DNA of 64,000 nucleotides from an uncultured Aquimarina sp. (lineage in GTDB: Bacteria; Bacteroidota; Bacteroidia; Flavobacteriales; Flavobacteriaceae): positions 1 to 64,000 of the forward strand of contig CANMLS010000025.1 in the NCBI GenBank assembly GCA_947498785.1, read 5' to 3'. Under the pieces are notes generated by a model. The model had not been told where the DNA came from, did not search any database, and worked only from the letters and a program-made list of their open reading frames with translations. This document shows positions 20,924-29,309 of the stretch, one piece after another. A program made the translations under genes and the position numbers. Position 1 is the first letter of the stretch, and every line of letters begins with the position of its first letter.

Positions 20924-21938
20924 TTAAGAATAAATCATCTATTTTTTTAGAGCAATTTTCCCAAGTATGTTCTAACACCGTCTTTCTTATATCCGTTTTA
21001 AGCAAAAAAGCTTTTTCTATTAATTGTATCACAGTTTGATAATCAGAATGAATATCAAATAAAAAACCATTTTCTCCATGTGTTATTACATCAGGACAAA
21101 AACCTGTTTTTGATGCAACAGGAACACAATTAGACATCATTGCTTCTAAAACTGGTACTGGTCCTCCTTCTAATATAGACGGGGAAACAAAAACATCTAT
21201 TTTATTGTAAAGATCTGGATAAGATTCATAAGGTTCATTATAATAAATGAAATTCGAAAAAGTAAGAAGTTCACTAAATCTATTATAGTTTTCCCAGTTA
21301 CGTCCAATCAAATAAAATGTTTTATTCGGCATATTTTTAATCAAGTCAAAGATTAAATCAGGATTTTTTCTAGCACCAAAATTAGAACAAAATCCTATAC
21401 CTCCTACACCTCTTTCATGTCTATAAAAAAAACTAGATGATGTTCCAATATGTATAACCTTAAGTATATCTGGTTTTACTCCAATACTGATTAAATATAC
21501 TTTAATCGTAGAATTGAGACAAATTACATAATCTGCTTTATTTAAACACCACACTACGTGTTTTTTAGAATATTTTTTAGACCAAGAAGGATGTGTAAAC
21601 ATAACCACATTTTTCTTATTCAAAATACTTGGGGTGCTACGTATACATCGACAAAAATAATTTTGGTAAATATAATAGTAACCATCTGCATCAGGTATAT
21701 TACGCAGCTTATTATCATAATAAGTAGTTGTATTTAAAGAAGAATGTCGTGATAAACGCCTAATTTTAGCTCCAAAAATCCAATCTTTATCTTTTTCTCT
21801 CGCCACGTAAACAACCTTATTAACTATTCTCTGAATAGTTTTTTTCTTTAGTTTAGATTTTAATATTGCAATAATATATTTCCATTTGTGAAACACCATA
21901 AAATATAATTGTTCTTGAAAACTACCTCCTTTTAGCAT
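20919..21938 (-). CDS. Glycosyltransferase (GT-B, family 1/4 type)
   Basis: Predicted GT-B glycosyltransferase. The C-terminal donor-binding half is clear: IGFCSNFGARKNPDLIFDLI (loop after the linker) and the EX7E-type motif VSPSILEGGPVPVLEAMMSN near residue 260-280. The N-terminal half is divergent and contains FTHPSWSKKYSKKHVVWCLN. The length of 339 residues is in range. It runs on the minus strand together with the LPS-kinase-like gene 72 bp downstream, so the two are probably one unit for LPS core decoration. The specific sugar is unknown. Confidence 0.82.
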   Translation of the reverse strand: MLKGGSFQEQLYFMVFHKWKYIIAILKSKLKKKTIQRIVNKVVYVAREKDKDWIFGAKIRRLSRHSSLNTTTYYDNKLRNIPDADGYYYIYQNYFCRCIRSTPSILNKKNVVMFTHPSWSKKYSKKHVVWCLNKADYVICLNSTIKVYLISIGVKPDILKVIHIGTSSSFFYRHERGVGGIGFCSNFGARKNPDLIFDLIKNMPNKTFYLIGRNWENYNRFSELLTFSNFIYYNEPYESYPDLYNKIDVFVSPSILEGGPVPVLEAMMSNCVPVASKTGFCPDVITHGENGFLFDIHSDYQTVIQLIEKAFLLKTDIRKTVLEHTWENCSKKIDDLFLN

Positions 21939-21989
21939 ATCGCTTTATTAATTTCTTTCTTTATCCCGTTTCCTTATGTTCATTCTTTA

Positions 21990-22024
21990 GAACATATATC
22001 ATTTCAACTTATATAAATATGTTC
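21990..22024. repeat. Inverted repeat between divergent glycosyltransferase genes
   Basis: GAACATAT and ATATGTTC are perfect 8-bp inverted arms separated by 19 bp, in the 282-bp gap between the divergent GT genes. They could be operator half-sites; no factor can be named. Confidence 0.3.
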
Positions 22025-22220
22025 AAATTAAAAACGAAAACATATACCTGTAATGTTTGTATTTCGCATAAATGTAATCATTATCATTTGTCTAATCTAT
22101 TTTCAACTTGTATTTTTGATTTTTAGATATATCTTAATTAGACTAAACTAAAACCTTGCCTAGTATTAATAACATTATTTTAAGCTACTTATATTTAAAT
22201 TTATTATATCAAAATACAAC

Positions 22221-23327
22221 ATGCATATCCTACATTTATCTGCAGTTACCAATTGGGGTGGTGGTGAAAACCATATAGAAAATCTATGTTCTGAACTCTC
22301 AGAATCAAATCCAGAAGTTAAAAACACTATTTTATGTGCTAGAAACACACCATTTCATAAAAGATTAGAAAAAACTGACCTTAATTATATTACAGCCCCT
22401 CTAAATATTAAAGTAGATCCGAGATATTTTTTGAAAATTGGTTCTTTTTGTAAAAAGGAAAAAGTAGATATAATTCATATTCATGAATCTAGTGCATTAT
22501 TTTCTGCTATTCTAGCAGATAAGCTTTATAACCTTCCGCCGTTTGTATTTAGTAAAAAGACATCTTTCCCTATAAAACAAAGAAAAAAAACACTTTACAA
22601 ATATAACTATCCGAAAATCAAAAAAATTCTATGTGTCTCGAATGAAACCAAAAAAGTAGCTGAACATGGTATCCTAGATCACACCAAATTATTAACTATA
22701 TACCATGGCACAAATTTAAAAACAAAAAGTTCAGAAACTCCTTTCAAATTAAGAAAAAAATATGATATAAAATCTGATCAAAAAATTATAGGAAATATTG
22801 GTAATCATATTAAAGCTAAACATTTAGAAACTTGGATTAATGTTGCAGATACTATTATAAACAAGAACAAAAGAACAGATTTCTTTTTTGTACAAATAGG
22901 GACTTTTTCTGAACGAACAAAAGCTTTAGTCGATCAGGTAAAATCATTAAACTTAGAAAAATATATGGTTTTTATGGACTATACTCCTAATGCTTCTAAT
23001 TTTTTACCACAATTTGATCTTAGTTTAATCACTTCTCAAAGCGAAGGTATCCCACAATTTATTTATGAATCAATGTATCATAAAACCCCTGTTATAAGTA
23101 CCAATGTAGGAGGAATTTCTGAGGTCATCGAAGATAACACCAATGGCCTATTAGCCCCTATGCATGATCATAAACGTTTAACAAACCATGTGATAACCCT
23201 TTCTGAAAATTCAGAATTACAAAAAGATTTCGTTACAAAAGGGTATAAAAAACTCATCAAAAAATTTACGACCAGTAATATGGCAAAACAGACTTTAGAG
23301 GTTTACAAAAATAATATTAATCTTTAA
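22221..23327 (+). CDS. Glycosyltransferase family 4 protein
   Basis: GT-B retaining glycosyltransferase of family GT4. The glycine-rich N-terminal loop (HLSAVTNWGGGENHIENL) and the second Rossmann domain start (IIGNIGNHIKAKHLETWI) are visible. The donor-binding motif SEGIPQFIYESMYHKTPVIS is near residues 275-295 with the two conserved glutamates. The length of 368 residues fits. It is the last gene of the glycosyltransferase cluster, divergent from the minus-strand GT. Role in LPS or capsule assembly is inferred from neighbours. Confidence 0.88.
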   Translation: MHILHLSAVTNWGGGENHIENLCSELSESNPEVKNTILCARNTPFHKRLEKTDLNYITAPLNIKVDPRYFLKIGSFCKKEKVDIIHIHESSALFSAILADKLYNLPPFVFSKKTSFPIKQRKKTLYKYNYPKIKKILCVSNETKKVAEHGILDHTKLLTIYHGTNLKTKSSETPFKLRKKYDIKSDQKIIGNIGNHIKAKHLETWINVADTIINKNKRTDFFFVQIGTFSERTKALVDQVKSLNLEKYMVFMDYTPNASNFLPQFDLSLITSQSEGIPQFIYESMYHKTPVISTNVGGISEVIEDNTNGLLAPMHDHKRLTNHVITLSENSELQKDFVTKGYKKLIKKFTTSNMAKQTLEVYKNNINL

Positions 23328-23465
23328 TGATTTATTTTCTAAGAATATTAGATATAAAATTTGGTATTTTAACGAATCAAATCCTGCTATTCTTAGTTTT
23401 ATAGAAACAAAAAAACAATTCTATCTTGTTTAATAATAAAAAAACTTACTCTTAAGCTTCTTTTG

Positions 23466-23473
23466 TATTTTTG
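23466..23473 (+). promoter_or_regulatory. -7 element of the tsaC-cca operon
   Basis: TATTTTTG (TAnnTTTG) lies 27 bp before the tsaC ATG. The expected upstream TTG is not clearly present. Confidence 0.5.
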
Positions 23474-23500
23474 CTTAATTTAAAATTTAAACCTTTTTGA

Positions 23501-24070
23501 ATGCCAGATCAACAAACAGAATTAGAAAAAACACTGACAACACTAAAAAAAGGAGGAATCATTCTTTATCCTACAGATACTGTTTGGGGTATTGGTTGTG
23601 ATGCTACTAATGCCAATGCCATTGATAAAATATTTGCATTAAAACAACGAATAGAAAGCAAATCAATGATATGTCTTGTCAGTGATTTTAAAATGCTACA
23701 ACAATATGTAGAAGAAGTTCCTGAGGTAGCTTACGACATACTGAAATACGCTACAAAAGCAACTACAATAGTCTATGACAGACCTTTACGTGTTGCAGAA
23801 AATATAATTGCAGATGATAATACATTAGGAATTCGAGTAGTTAGGGATCCTTTTTGCGGAAAATTAATTAAGAAATTAAAAAGACCTATTATCTCTACAT
23901 CGGCTAATATTAGTGGTAAACCTACTCCAAAAAACTTTAAAGAAATAGCCTCTGCTATTTTGGAAGGCGTAGACTATGTTGTAAATTTGCCACTACAAAA
24001 TAAAAGTGCAAAACCTTCTTCAATTATCAAAATAGGAGGCGATAATACTGTAAAAATTATTAGGAAGTAA
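23501..24070 (+). CDS. tsaC: L-threonylcarbamoyladenylate synthase (TsaC/YrdC family)
   Basis: Makes threonylcarbamoyl-AMP from threonine, bicarbonate and ATP for the t6A37 modification of ANN-decoding tRNAs. YrdC-fold signatures are GGIILYPTDTVWGIGCDATN, the KxR motif region FALKQRIESKSMICLVSD, and the later RPIISTSANISGKPTP. The length of 189 residues corresponds to the single-domain TsaC rather than the longer Sua5 form. It starts 7 bp before the CCA-adding enzyme gene, so two tRNA-maturation enzymes are co-transcribed. Confidence 0.93.
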   Translation: MPDQQTELEKTLTTLKKGGIILYPTDTVWGIGCDATNANAIDKIFALKQRIESKSMICLVSDFKMLQQYVEEVPEVAYDILKYATKATTIVYDRPLRVAENIIADDNTLGIRVVRDPFCGKLIKKLKRPIISTSANISGKPTPKNFKEIASAILEGVDYVVNLPLQNKSAKPSSIIKIGGDNTVKIIRK

Positions 24071-24077
24071 TTGATTC

Positions 24078-25502
24078 ATGTCGGAAGCTAAAAATTACAA
24101 AAACGCTCTACAACACCCAATTTTTAAAACGGTTACCCAAGCATCAGAACATCTACAATTAGAGAGCTATGTTATAGGTGGATTCGTTAGGGATTATGTT
24201 CTACAAAGAGGAACTGCCAAAGATATTGATATTGTTGCCGTAGGTAGTGGTATTGAATTGGCTAAAGAGGTTTCTAATCTTCTTCCCAATAAACCCAAAG
24301 TACAGGTTTTTAAGACCTATGGTACTGCAATGCTTAAATTAGATGATATTGAAGTAGAGTTTGTAGGCGCTAGAAAAGAATCCTATGCCGAAGACAGTCG
24401 AAATCCAACAGTAGAAAACGGCACACTTGAAGACGACCAAAATAGACGAGATTTTACTATTAATGCTCTTGCCCTTCATTTATCAGATAAAAACTTTGGA
24501 GACATATTAGATCCTTTTGAAGGTTTACAAGACCTGAAAGCAAAAATAATTCGTACTCCGCTAGATCCAGACATCACTTATTCTGACGACCCACTGCGAA
24601 TGATGAGAGCGATTCGGTTTGCTACTCAACTCAATTTTAAAATTGAATCCACTTCTTTAAAAGCCATAACGGATAATAAAGATCGTATTAAAATTATTAC
24701 CAAAGAACGAATTGTTGTCGAATTACATAAAATTCTTCTTAGCGATAAACCTTCTGTTGGTTTCAAATTACTTGAAAAAACAGGGCTCCTACCCTATATT
24801 CTTCCAGAGTTAATAGCATTAAAAGGAATTGATGAGATTGAAGGACAACGTCATAAAGATAATTTTTATCACACTCTAGAAGTTGTAGACAATATCTCTG
24901 AGGACACAAATGACTTATGGTTACGTTGGGCTGCCTTACTACATGATATCGGCAAAGCTCCTACAAAAAAATTCAGCAAAAAAGTAGGATGGACTTTTCA
25001 CGGGCATGAATTTGTAGGCTCCAAAATGGTTTTTAAACTATTTAAACGTCTAAAAATGCCAATGAATGAAAAGATGAAATTCGTTCAAAAGATGGTACTT
25101 ATGAGTTCCAGACCTATTGTAATAGCATCAGAAGTCACTGATTCTGCAGTACGAAGGTTAGTTTTTGATGCAGGAGACCATATCGAAGAATTAATGACGC
25201 TTTGTGAAGCAGATATTACTACCAAAAATCCAAAACGATTCAAGAAATATCACAACAATTTTAAGGTTGTAAGGCAAAAAATGGTAGAGGTAGAAGAACG
25301 TGATCAAATACGTAATTTTCAACCTCCGGTTACAGGAGAAGAAATTATGAAAGCTTTTAATATAAAACCTTCCAGAGAAATTGGAATTATTAAAGAAGCA
25401 ATCAAAGAAGCAATTTTAGAAGGAGAAATAGCAAATGATCATGATTCAGCATATGATTTTATGATAAAAAAAGGAAAAGAGTTGGGGTTAAAAAGTAGCT
25501 AA
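24078..25502 (+). CDS. CCA tRNA nucleotidyltransferase with HD domain
   Basis: Adds or repairs the 3' CCA of tRNAs. The nucleotidyltransferase head shows the GGxxRD motif (VIGGFVRDYVLQRG) and the catalytic DxD (AKDIDIVAVGSG), followed by the template region RRDFTINALAL and DPLRMMRAIRFATQ. An HD phosphohydrolase domain follows (LRWAALLHDIGKAPTKKF, then HGHEFVGSKM), as in many bacterial poly(A) polymerase/CCA enzymes. The length of 474 residues is typical for Bacteroidetes. It sits 7 bp after tsaC. Confidence 0.93.
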   Translation: MSEAKNYKNALQHPIFKTVTQASEHLQLESYVIGGFVRDYVLQRGTAKDIDIVAVGSGIELAKEVSNLLPNKPKVQVFKTYGTAMLKLDDIEVEFVGARKESYAEDSRNPTVENGTLEDDQNRRDFTINALALHLSDKNFGDILDPFEGLQDLKAKIIRTPLDPDITYSDDPLRMMRAIRFATQLNFKIESTSLKAITDNKDRIKIITKERIVVELHKILLSDKPSVGFKLLEKTGLLPYILPELIALKGIDEIEGQRHKDNFYHTLEVVDNISEDTNDLWLRWAALLHDIGKAPTKKFSKKVGWTFHGHEFVGSKMVFKLFKRLKMPMNEKMKFVQKMVLMSSRPIVIASEVTDSAVRRLVFDAGDHIEELMTLCEADITTKNPKRFKKYHNNFKVVRQKMVEVEERDQIRNFQPPVTGEEIMKAFNIKPSREIGIIKEAIKEAILEGEIANDHDSAYDFMIKKGKELGLKSS

Positions 25503-25570
25503 GAAACAAAGAATCTAATGCATAGTGAATCATGAGTACATTCAGAAATTTAATAATTTGGTAAAAGTCA

Positions 25571-25915
25571 ATGGAATTGGTCACTAAAATAAATATTGAA
25601 ACAAAAATATTTCCCAAAGAAGAACTATATGGATTAACTTCTCAAATCAGAAGAGCATCTGTATCAATCCCAAGTAATATTGCTGAAGGATATGGAAGAA
25701 TGGGGAAAAATGATTACTTAAGATTCTTAAATATTGCAATTAGTTCACTTTTCGAATTACAGGCTCAATTAAAAACAGGAAAAAACCTTTCTTTTTTACA
25801 AGAAAACAACTTCAATATTTTGTTTGAAGACACAAGAGAAATTGAGCGTATGCTAGTTAGCTATATCAAAAAAAATAAAAGATTCTTAATAAAATTATAC
25901 TCCCTTAGATTCTAA
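25571..25915 (+). CDS. Four-helix-bundle protein (23S rRNA IVS family), 5'-truncated
   Basis: Member of the small four-helix-bundle family related to proteins encoded in 23S rRNA intervening sequences; function unknown. The core signature is present: FPKEELYGLTSQIRRASVSI and PSNIAEGYGR. The 114-residue frame begins at MELVTKI, but the family normally starts about a dozen residues earlier. In the same frame upstream, an ATG at 25532 encodes MSTFRNLIIW and is then cut by TAA at 25562-25564, where relatives usually have Gln (FRxLxxWQKxMEL). So the ancestral start has been separated by a nonsense change, and the shorter frame may or may not be translated. It lies between cca and ctaA. Confidence 0.75.
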   Translation: MELVTKINIETKIFPKEELYGLTSQIRRASVSIPSNIAEGYGRMGKNDYLRFLNIAISSLFELQAQLKTGKNLSFLQENNFNILFEDTREIERMLVSYIKKNKRFLIKLYSLRF

Positions 25916-25952
25916 GATTCTTAATATCTCAGAGTCTTTTTATAACAAAAAA

Positions 25953-26969
25953 ATGAAAAAAGACAATAACAAAGTAATATACTGGCTGCTTACGGGGTGT
26001 TTATTGATTTTTATTATGGTAGTAGTAGGCGGTATTACTAGGCTTACACATTCTGGATTGTCTATCTCCAATTATAAATTAATTTCTGGGACGATTCCTC
26101 CAATGAATGAAACAGAATGGAACGAAGCCTTTGACTTATACAAACAATACCCTGAGTATCAAAAAATAAATAACCAATTCACTCTCGAAGATTTTAAAGA
26201 CATCTATTTTTGGGAATGGATACATCGTGTTATTGGAAGATTTATTGGCGTTGTATTCATTATCCCTTTTTTATATTTCTTAATCACCAAACAACTTTCG
26301 AAACCAACAATTAGAAAATCTATAATTCTTATGTTATTAGGAGGTTTTCAAGGTTTTCTTGGTTGGTTTATGGTAAAAAGCGGATTAATTGAGAGACCAG
26401 ATGTAAGTCACTATAGGCTTGCAATGCATCTCACCGCCGCATTTATAACCTTCGCATATACACTTTGGGTTGCTCTGGACCTTATGTATCCAGTAAAAAG
26501 AACTATAAACATTAAATTTAGAAACCTTCTACGATTAACTTTGGGTATACTACTCGTTCAAATCATTTATGGCGCTTTTGTAGCTGGTTTAGATGCTGGG
26601 TTTTTACATAATCATTGGCCTCTAATGAATGATGGTACACTAATTCATGAGTCAGTATACATAGAACAATCTCCAATAATAATGAATTTTATCCAAGGTA
26701 AAAGTGGGGTGCAATTCATACACCGTTACTTAGCATATATTGTTGTGGGATTCATTGTACTAGTTTGGTATAAAGGCAAGCAAATAGAAAAAAATAAGAT
26801 ACAAACTAATTCGTTGCATATAATCTTAATCATAGTTGGCGTTCAATTTTTATTGGGTATTTTCACTTTAATACACAGAGTTCCGATCACATTGGGAGTG
26901 CTTCATCAAGTTGTTGCATTTTTCTTACTTGGGGCAATGACTTTTTCATTACATCGTTTTAGCAAATAA
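25953..26969 (+). CDS. ctaA: Heme A synthase (CtaA/COX15)
   Basis: Inner-membrane enzyme converting heme O to heme A for aa3-type cytochrome oxidase. Visible hallmarks are the N-terminal VVVGGITRLTHSGLSISNYK, the histidine motifs FWEWIHRVIGRFIG, HYRLAMHLTAAFI, GVQFIHRYLAY and LGVLHQVVAFFLL, and eight hydrophobic segments. The length of 338 residues matches alphaproteobacterial/Bacteroidetes COX15-type enzymes. It starts 37 bp after the four-helix-bundle gene. Confidence 0.95.
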   Translation: MKKDNNKVIYWLLTGCLLIFIMVVVGGITRLTHSGLSISNYKLISGTIPPMNETEWNEAFDLYKQYPEYQKINNQFTLEDFKDIYFWEWIHRVIGRFIGVVFIIPFLYFLITKQLSKPTIRKSIILMLLGGFQGFLGWFMVKSGLIERPDVSHYRLAMHLTAAFITFAYTLWVALDLMYPVKRTINIKFRNLLRLTLGILLVQIIYGAFVAGLDAGFLHNHWPLMNDGTLIHESVYIEQSPIIMNFIQGKSGVQFIHRYLAYIVVGFIVLVWYKGKQIEKNKIQTNSLHIILIIVGVQFLLGIFTLIHRVPITLGVLHQVVAFFLLGAMTFSLHRFSK

Positions 26970-26983
26970 CAGTGCATTTGTAG

Positions 26984-26991
26984 TATCTTTG
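26984..26991 (+). promoter_or_regulatory. -7 element before the pRiA4b ORF-3-like gene
   Basis: TATCTTTG matches TAnnTTTG and lies 20 bp upstream of the ATG at 27012. Confidence 0.5.
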
Positions 26992-27011
26992 TTTTTACAA
27001 ATTAATTAAGA

Positions 27012-27515
27012 ATGATTTATCGTTTTAGAGTTATCCTAGATACGGAAGAAGACGTGTTTAGAGATATCGAAATAGAACAAGAAGCTACTCTGGAGCAGTT
27101 TCACAATGTAATTACACAATCATTTGGTTTTGACGGAACCGAAATGGCATCCTTTTATATCAGTGATGATCAATGGAACCAGGGTGAAGAAATATCATTA
27201 TTTGATATGAGTGACGGCAATCAACCTGTTCGATTAATGAATGAAACTACTCTTATTGATGTTGCTCATGAAGCTTCTCCTAAACTAATTTATATCTATG
27301 ATTTCCTGAGTATGTGGACATTTTTGGTAGAATTGGCAGAAATTGCAGAATATGAAAACGGAAGAGAATATCCAAATATAATGTTTGTGCATGGTCAATT
27401 ACCTGATAACGCTCCTGAAAAAGAATTCAAAGCAGATGTGAATGATGAAGAAAATGAAAGTTTCATGGATCTTGATGAATATGATGATCTCGGATTTGAT
27501 GAAAACTGGAACTAA
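27012..27515 (+). CDS. Plasmid pRiA4b ORF-3-like (IS1096 TnpR-like domain) protein
   Basis: Belongs to the pRiA4b ORF-3-like family, found widely on bacterial chromosomes and of unknown function despite the transposon-derived name. Typical features are MIYRFRVILDTEEDVFRDIE, the EATLEQFHNVITQSFGFD segment and the LIYIYDFLSMWTFLVEL core. The C-terminus is strongly acidic (residues 140-167). The length of 167 residues is normal. I saw no inverted repeats or transposase around it, so it is not evidence of a mobile element. It is followed by a hairpin and the nucleoid-associated protein gene. Confidence 0.82.
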   Translation: MIYRFRVILDTEEDVFRDIEIEQEATLEQFHNVITQSFGFDGTEMASFYISDDQWNQGEEISLFDMSDGNQPVRLMNETTLIDVAHEASPKLIYIYDFLSMWTFLVELAEIAEYENGREYPNIMFVHGQLPDNAPEKEFKADVNDEENESFMDLDEYDDLGFDENWN

Positions 27516-27538
27516 AAATTAATTATTAATTAAAAAAA

Positions 27539-27558
27539 ATCTCGGCCTTAGCTGAGAT
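27539..27558. repeat. Intergenic hairpin
   Basis: ATCTCGGC and GCTGAGAT form an 8-bp stem (one G-U) around CTTA. The A-run on the left would be a T-run on the minus strand, but no minus-strand gene ends here. It may be a terminator remnant, an RNA hairpin or a dispersed palindromic repeat. Confidence 0.4.
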
Positions 27559-27570
27559 GACACATAAGTC

Positions 27571-28629
27571 ATGATCAACTTATATAGTACTCAAATTGAA
27601 TCTCTCTCTGTTCATAAAATCGGAAATAAGAACAAAGGTGAAAATATATTTCTTTCAGAATCGCCTTACATGGTTAATGATGAGTTGACGGCAATTCTAA
27701 AAGAATACTTTTTTAAACCTTTTAGAGAAAAAGAAGAAAACTATTTTCAATTTGCTAATGAAGTAGATGTCGAATTTAATCCATTATTCAAAATTGTAAC
27801 CGAGATTTTTGAAAACCCTTCTTCTGTTCATGAAAAATCAAAAAGAATTGCTTCTCTGTTATATGAACAATCAAATCATCCACATATCAAAAGTGGAGAG
27901 GTCTATGTAACCTATTTAGACAATGTAGCTATAGATAATGAAAAAGTTGATGCTATTGGAATCTTTAAATCTGAATTAAAACACGACTTCCTTCAGTTTG
28001 AAGAAGGAGAAACCGATATAGAATTATTGATTCAACAAGGAGTAAACTTAAACAAATTAGACAAAGGATGTTTGATTTTCAATCATAAAAAAGAAGAAGG
28101 ATATAAAATCTTATCTGTAGATTCTAATCGCTACGACACAAAATATTGGCTAGAGAATTTCTTAGGTGTAGAAGCTTTTGCTGATGAGAATTTTTACACA
28201 AAAAAATATATGAAATTCTGCCAAGATTTTGCCAAAGATGTAGTACTTCCTGCAGAGGATAAAAAAGAAGAGGTCATGTTTATGAATCGTGCAGTGAATC
28301 ATTTTGCCAAAAACGATGAGTTCGAAGAATCTGCTTTCTTAAATGAAGTCATCGATAATCCAGATCTCATTCCTGAGTTTAAGCATTACAAAACCGAAAA
28401 AGCTCCTAAATATCAAATTGAAGATCTTACTTCTTTCCCTATAGCTAACAATGCTGTAACCGCTGCACGTAAGAAGATGAAAAATGTTATCAATCTGGAT
28501 ACTAATGTTCAAATAAAAATGGATTTTATAAATCCCGAATCCGCAGAGAAATTTGTAGAAAAAGGATGGGATGAGGAAAAACAGATGTATTACTATTTGG
28601 TATATTTTAATAAAGAGCAAAAAACTTAA
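27571..28629 (+). CDS. Nucleoid-associated protein (NdpA/YejK-like)
   Basis: Protein of the 37-kDa nucleoid-associated (NA37/YejK/NdpA) family, DNA-associated in E. coli, with unclear biological role. Family-like segments include the N-terminal HKIGNKNKGENIFLSE, the repeated strand pattern VYVTYLDNVAIDNEKVDAIG, and IGIFKSELKHDFLQF. The length of 352 residues fits. It has its own start 55 bp after the previous gene and no signal peptide. No phage neighbours are present. Confidence 0.85.
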   Translation: MINLYSTQIESLSVHKIGNKNKGENIFLSESPYMVNDELTAILKEYFFKPFREKEENYFQFANEVDVEFNPLFKIVTEIFENPSSVHEKSKRIASLLYEQSNHPHIKSGEVYVTYLDNVAIDNEKVDAIGIFKSELKHDFLQFEEGETDIELLIQQGVNLNKLDKGCLIFNHKKEEGYKILSVDSNRYDTKYWLENFLGVEAFADENFYTKKYMKFCQDFAKDVVLPAEDKKEEVMFMNRAVNHFAKNDEFEESAFLNEVIDNPDLIPEFKHYKTEKAPKYQIEDLTSFPIANNAVTAARKKMKNVINLDTNVQIKMDFINPESAEKFVEKGWDEEKQMYYYLVYFNKEQKT

Positions 28630-28689
28630 AACCTGAAGGCTAAAAATAGAAGATGAGAGTCTATGGTAAAAGTATTCAAATAGACCATA

Positions 28690-29309
28690 GACTGCATTAT
28701 AGTGGGTATTGTAGCATTATTCTGATCGGGATTAACATTTTTTTCTGGTTTTGAATTAGGTACATTATTAATGTCTGTTTTTGCTTTATTCTTTGATATT
28801 GCAATTGCATATACTGCTATAGTTCATTTACTCAATAATCTATTTAAATTAACACTGGCAGGAAGAAAAGCCAATATTAAGACAGTATTGCATTTTGGAT
28901 TACAGGCTATTTTATTTGCTTTTTCTCTGTTTGACTTAATTCCAAAACTAAAAAAAGTAGAGTTTGATACCAAATATTTACCTTATTGGTAGAGCTTTAA
29001 GTGGTTTTTTTGGTGGTATATCTTGCCATCAGGGAGCTTTACGTACAGTGTTTTTGATACTAGTGCAATTAGGCAAGGAAACCTTTATTGCTACAGGAGT
29101 TGTTATTGCCTGTTTTATTGATGTTTCAAGAATTAACGTATATGCAAAAGATCTCTTACAGTTAGGCGATCAGCTTAATTATACAATGCTTGGAATTGCC
29201 ATAACATAGGAAATAAATTTCTTAAAGAATCACTATTAAAACTATACAAATAGTGGTAGGAATCTTACTTATTGTTTTTGCATTGCTTTTGGGAATTGGT
29301 ATTATGTAA
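28690..29309 (+). pseudogene. Decayed TauE/SafE-family (TSUP) membrane permease
   Basis: Remnant of a sulfite-exporter TauE/SafE family permease. Pieces in order are: IIVGIVALF, an in-frame TGA at 28723-28725, then SGLTFFSGFELGTLLMSVFA and AYTAIVHLLNNLFKL. An internal loss of about 50 codons follows near 28920, joining LQAILFAF to SLFDLIPKLKK. A one-base frameshift near 28985 precedes LSGFFGGISCHQGAL and FIATGVVIACFIDVSR. A further frameshift in an A-run near 29243 precedes IVVGILLIVFALLLGIGIM. The stop codon at 29307-29309 abuts the convergent gene. The order and spacing match an intact TSUP protein, so these are not separate small genes. Confidence 0.85.

Noticed and set aside
27012..27515. 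Mobile-element origin suggested by the IS1096/pRiA4b family name
   Set aside because: No transposase, terminal repeats or target duplications are nearby; the family is common on chromosomes.
27539..27558. Terminator of the pRiA4b ORF-3-like gene
   Set aside because: The hairpin lacks a T-run on the plus strand; it was kept only as an unassigned hairpin.
28771..29209. Two separate small membrane-protein genes
   Set aside because: Their translations are consecutive parts of one TauE/SafE permease, so they were merged as a pseudogene.
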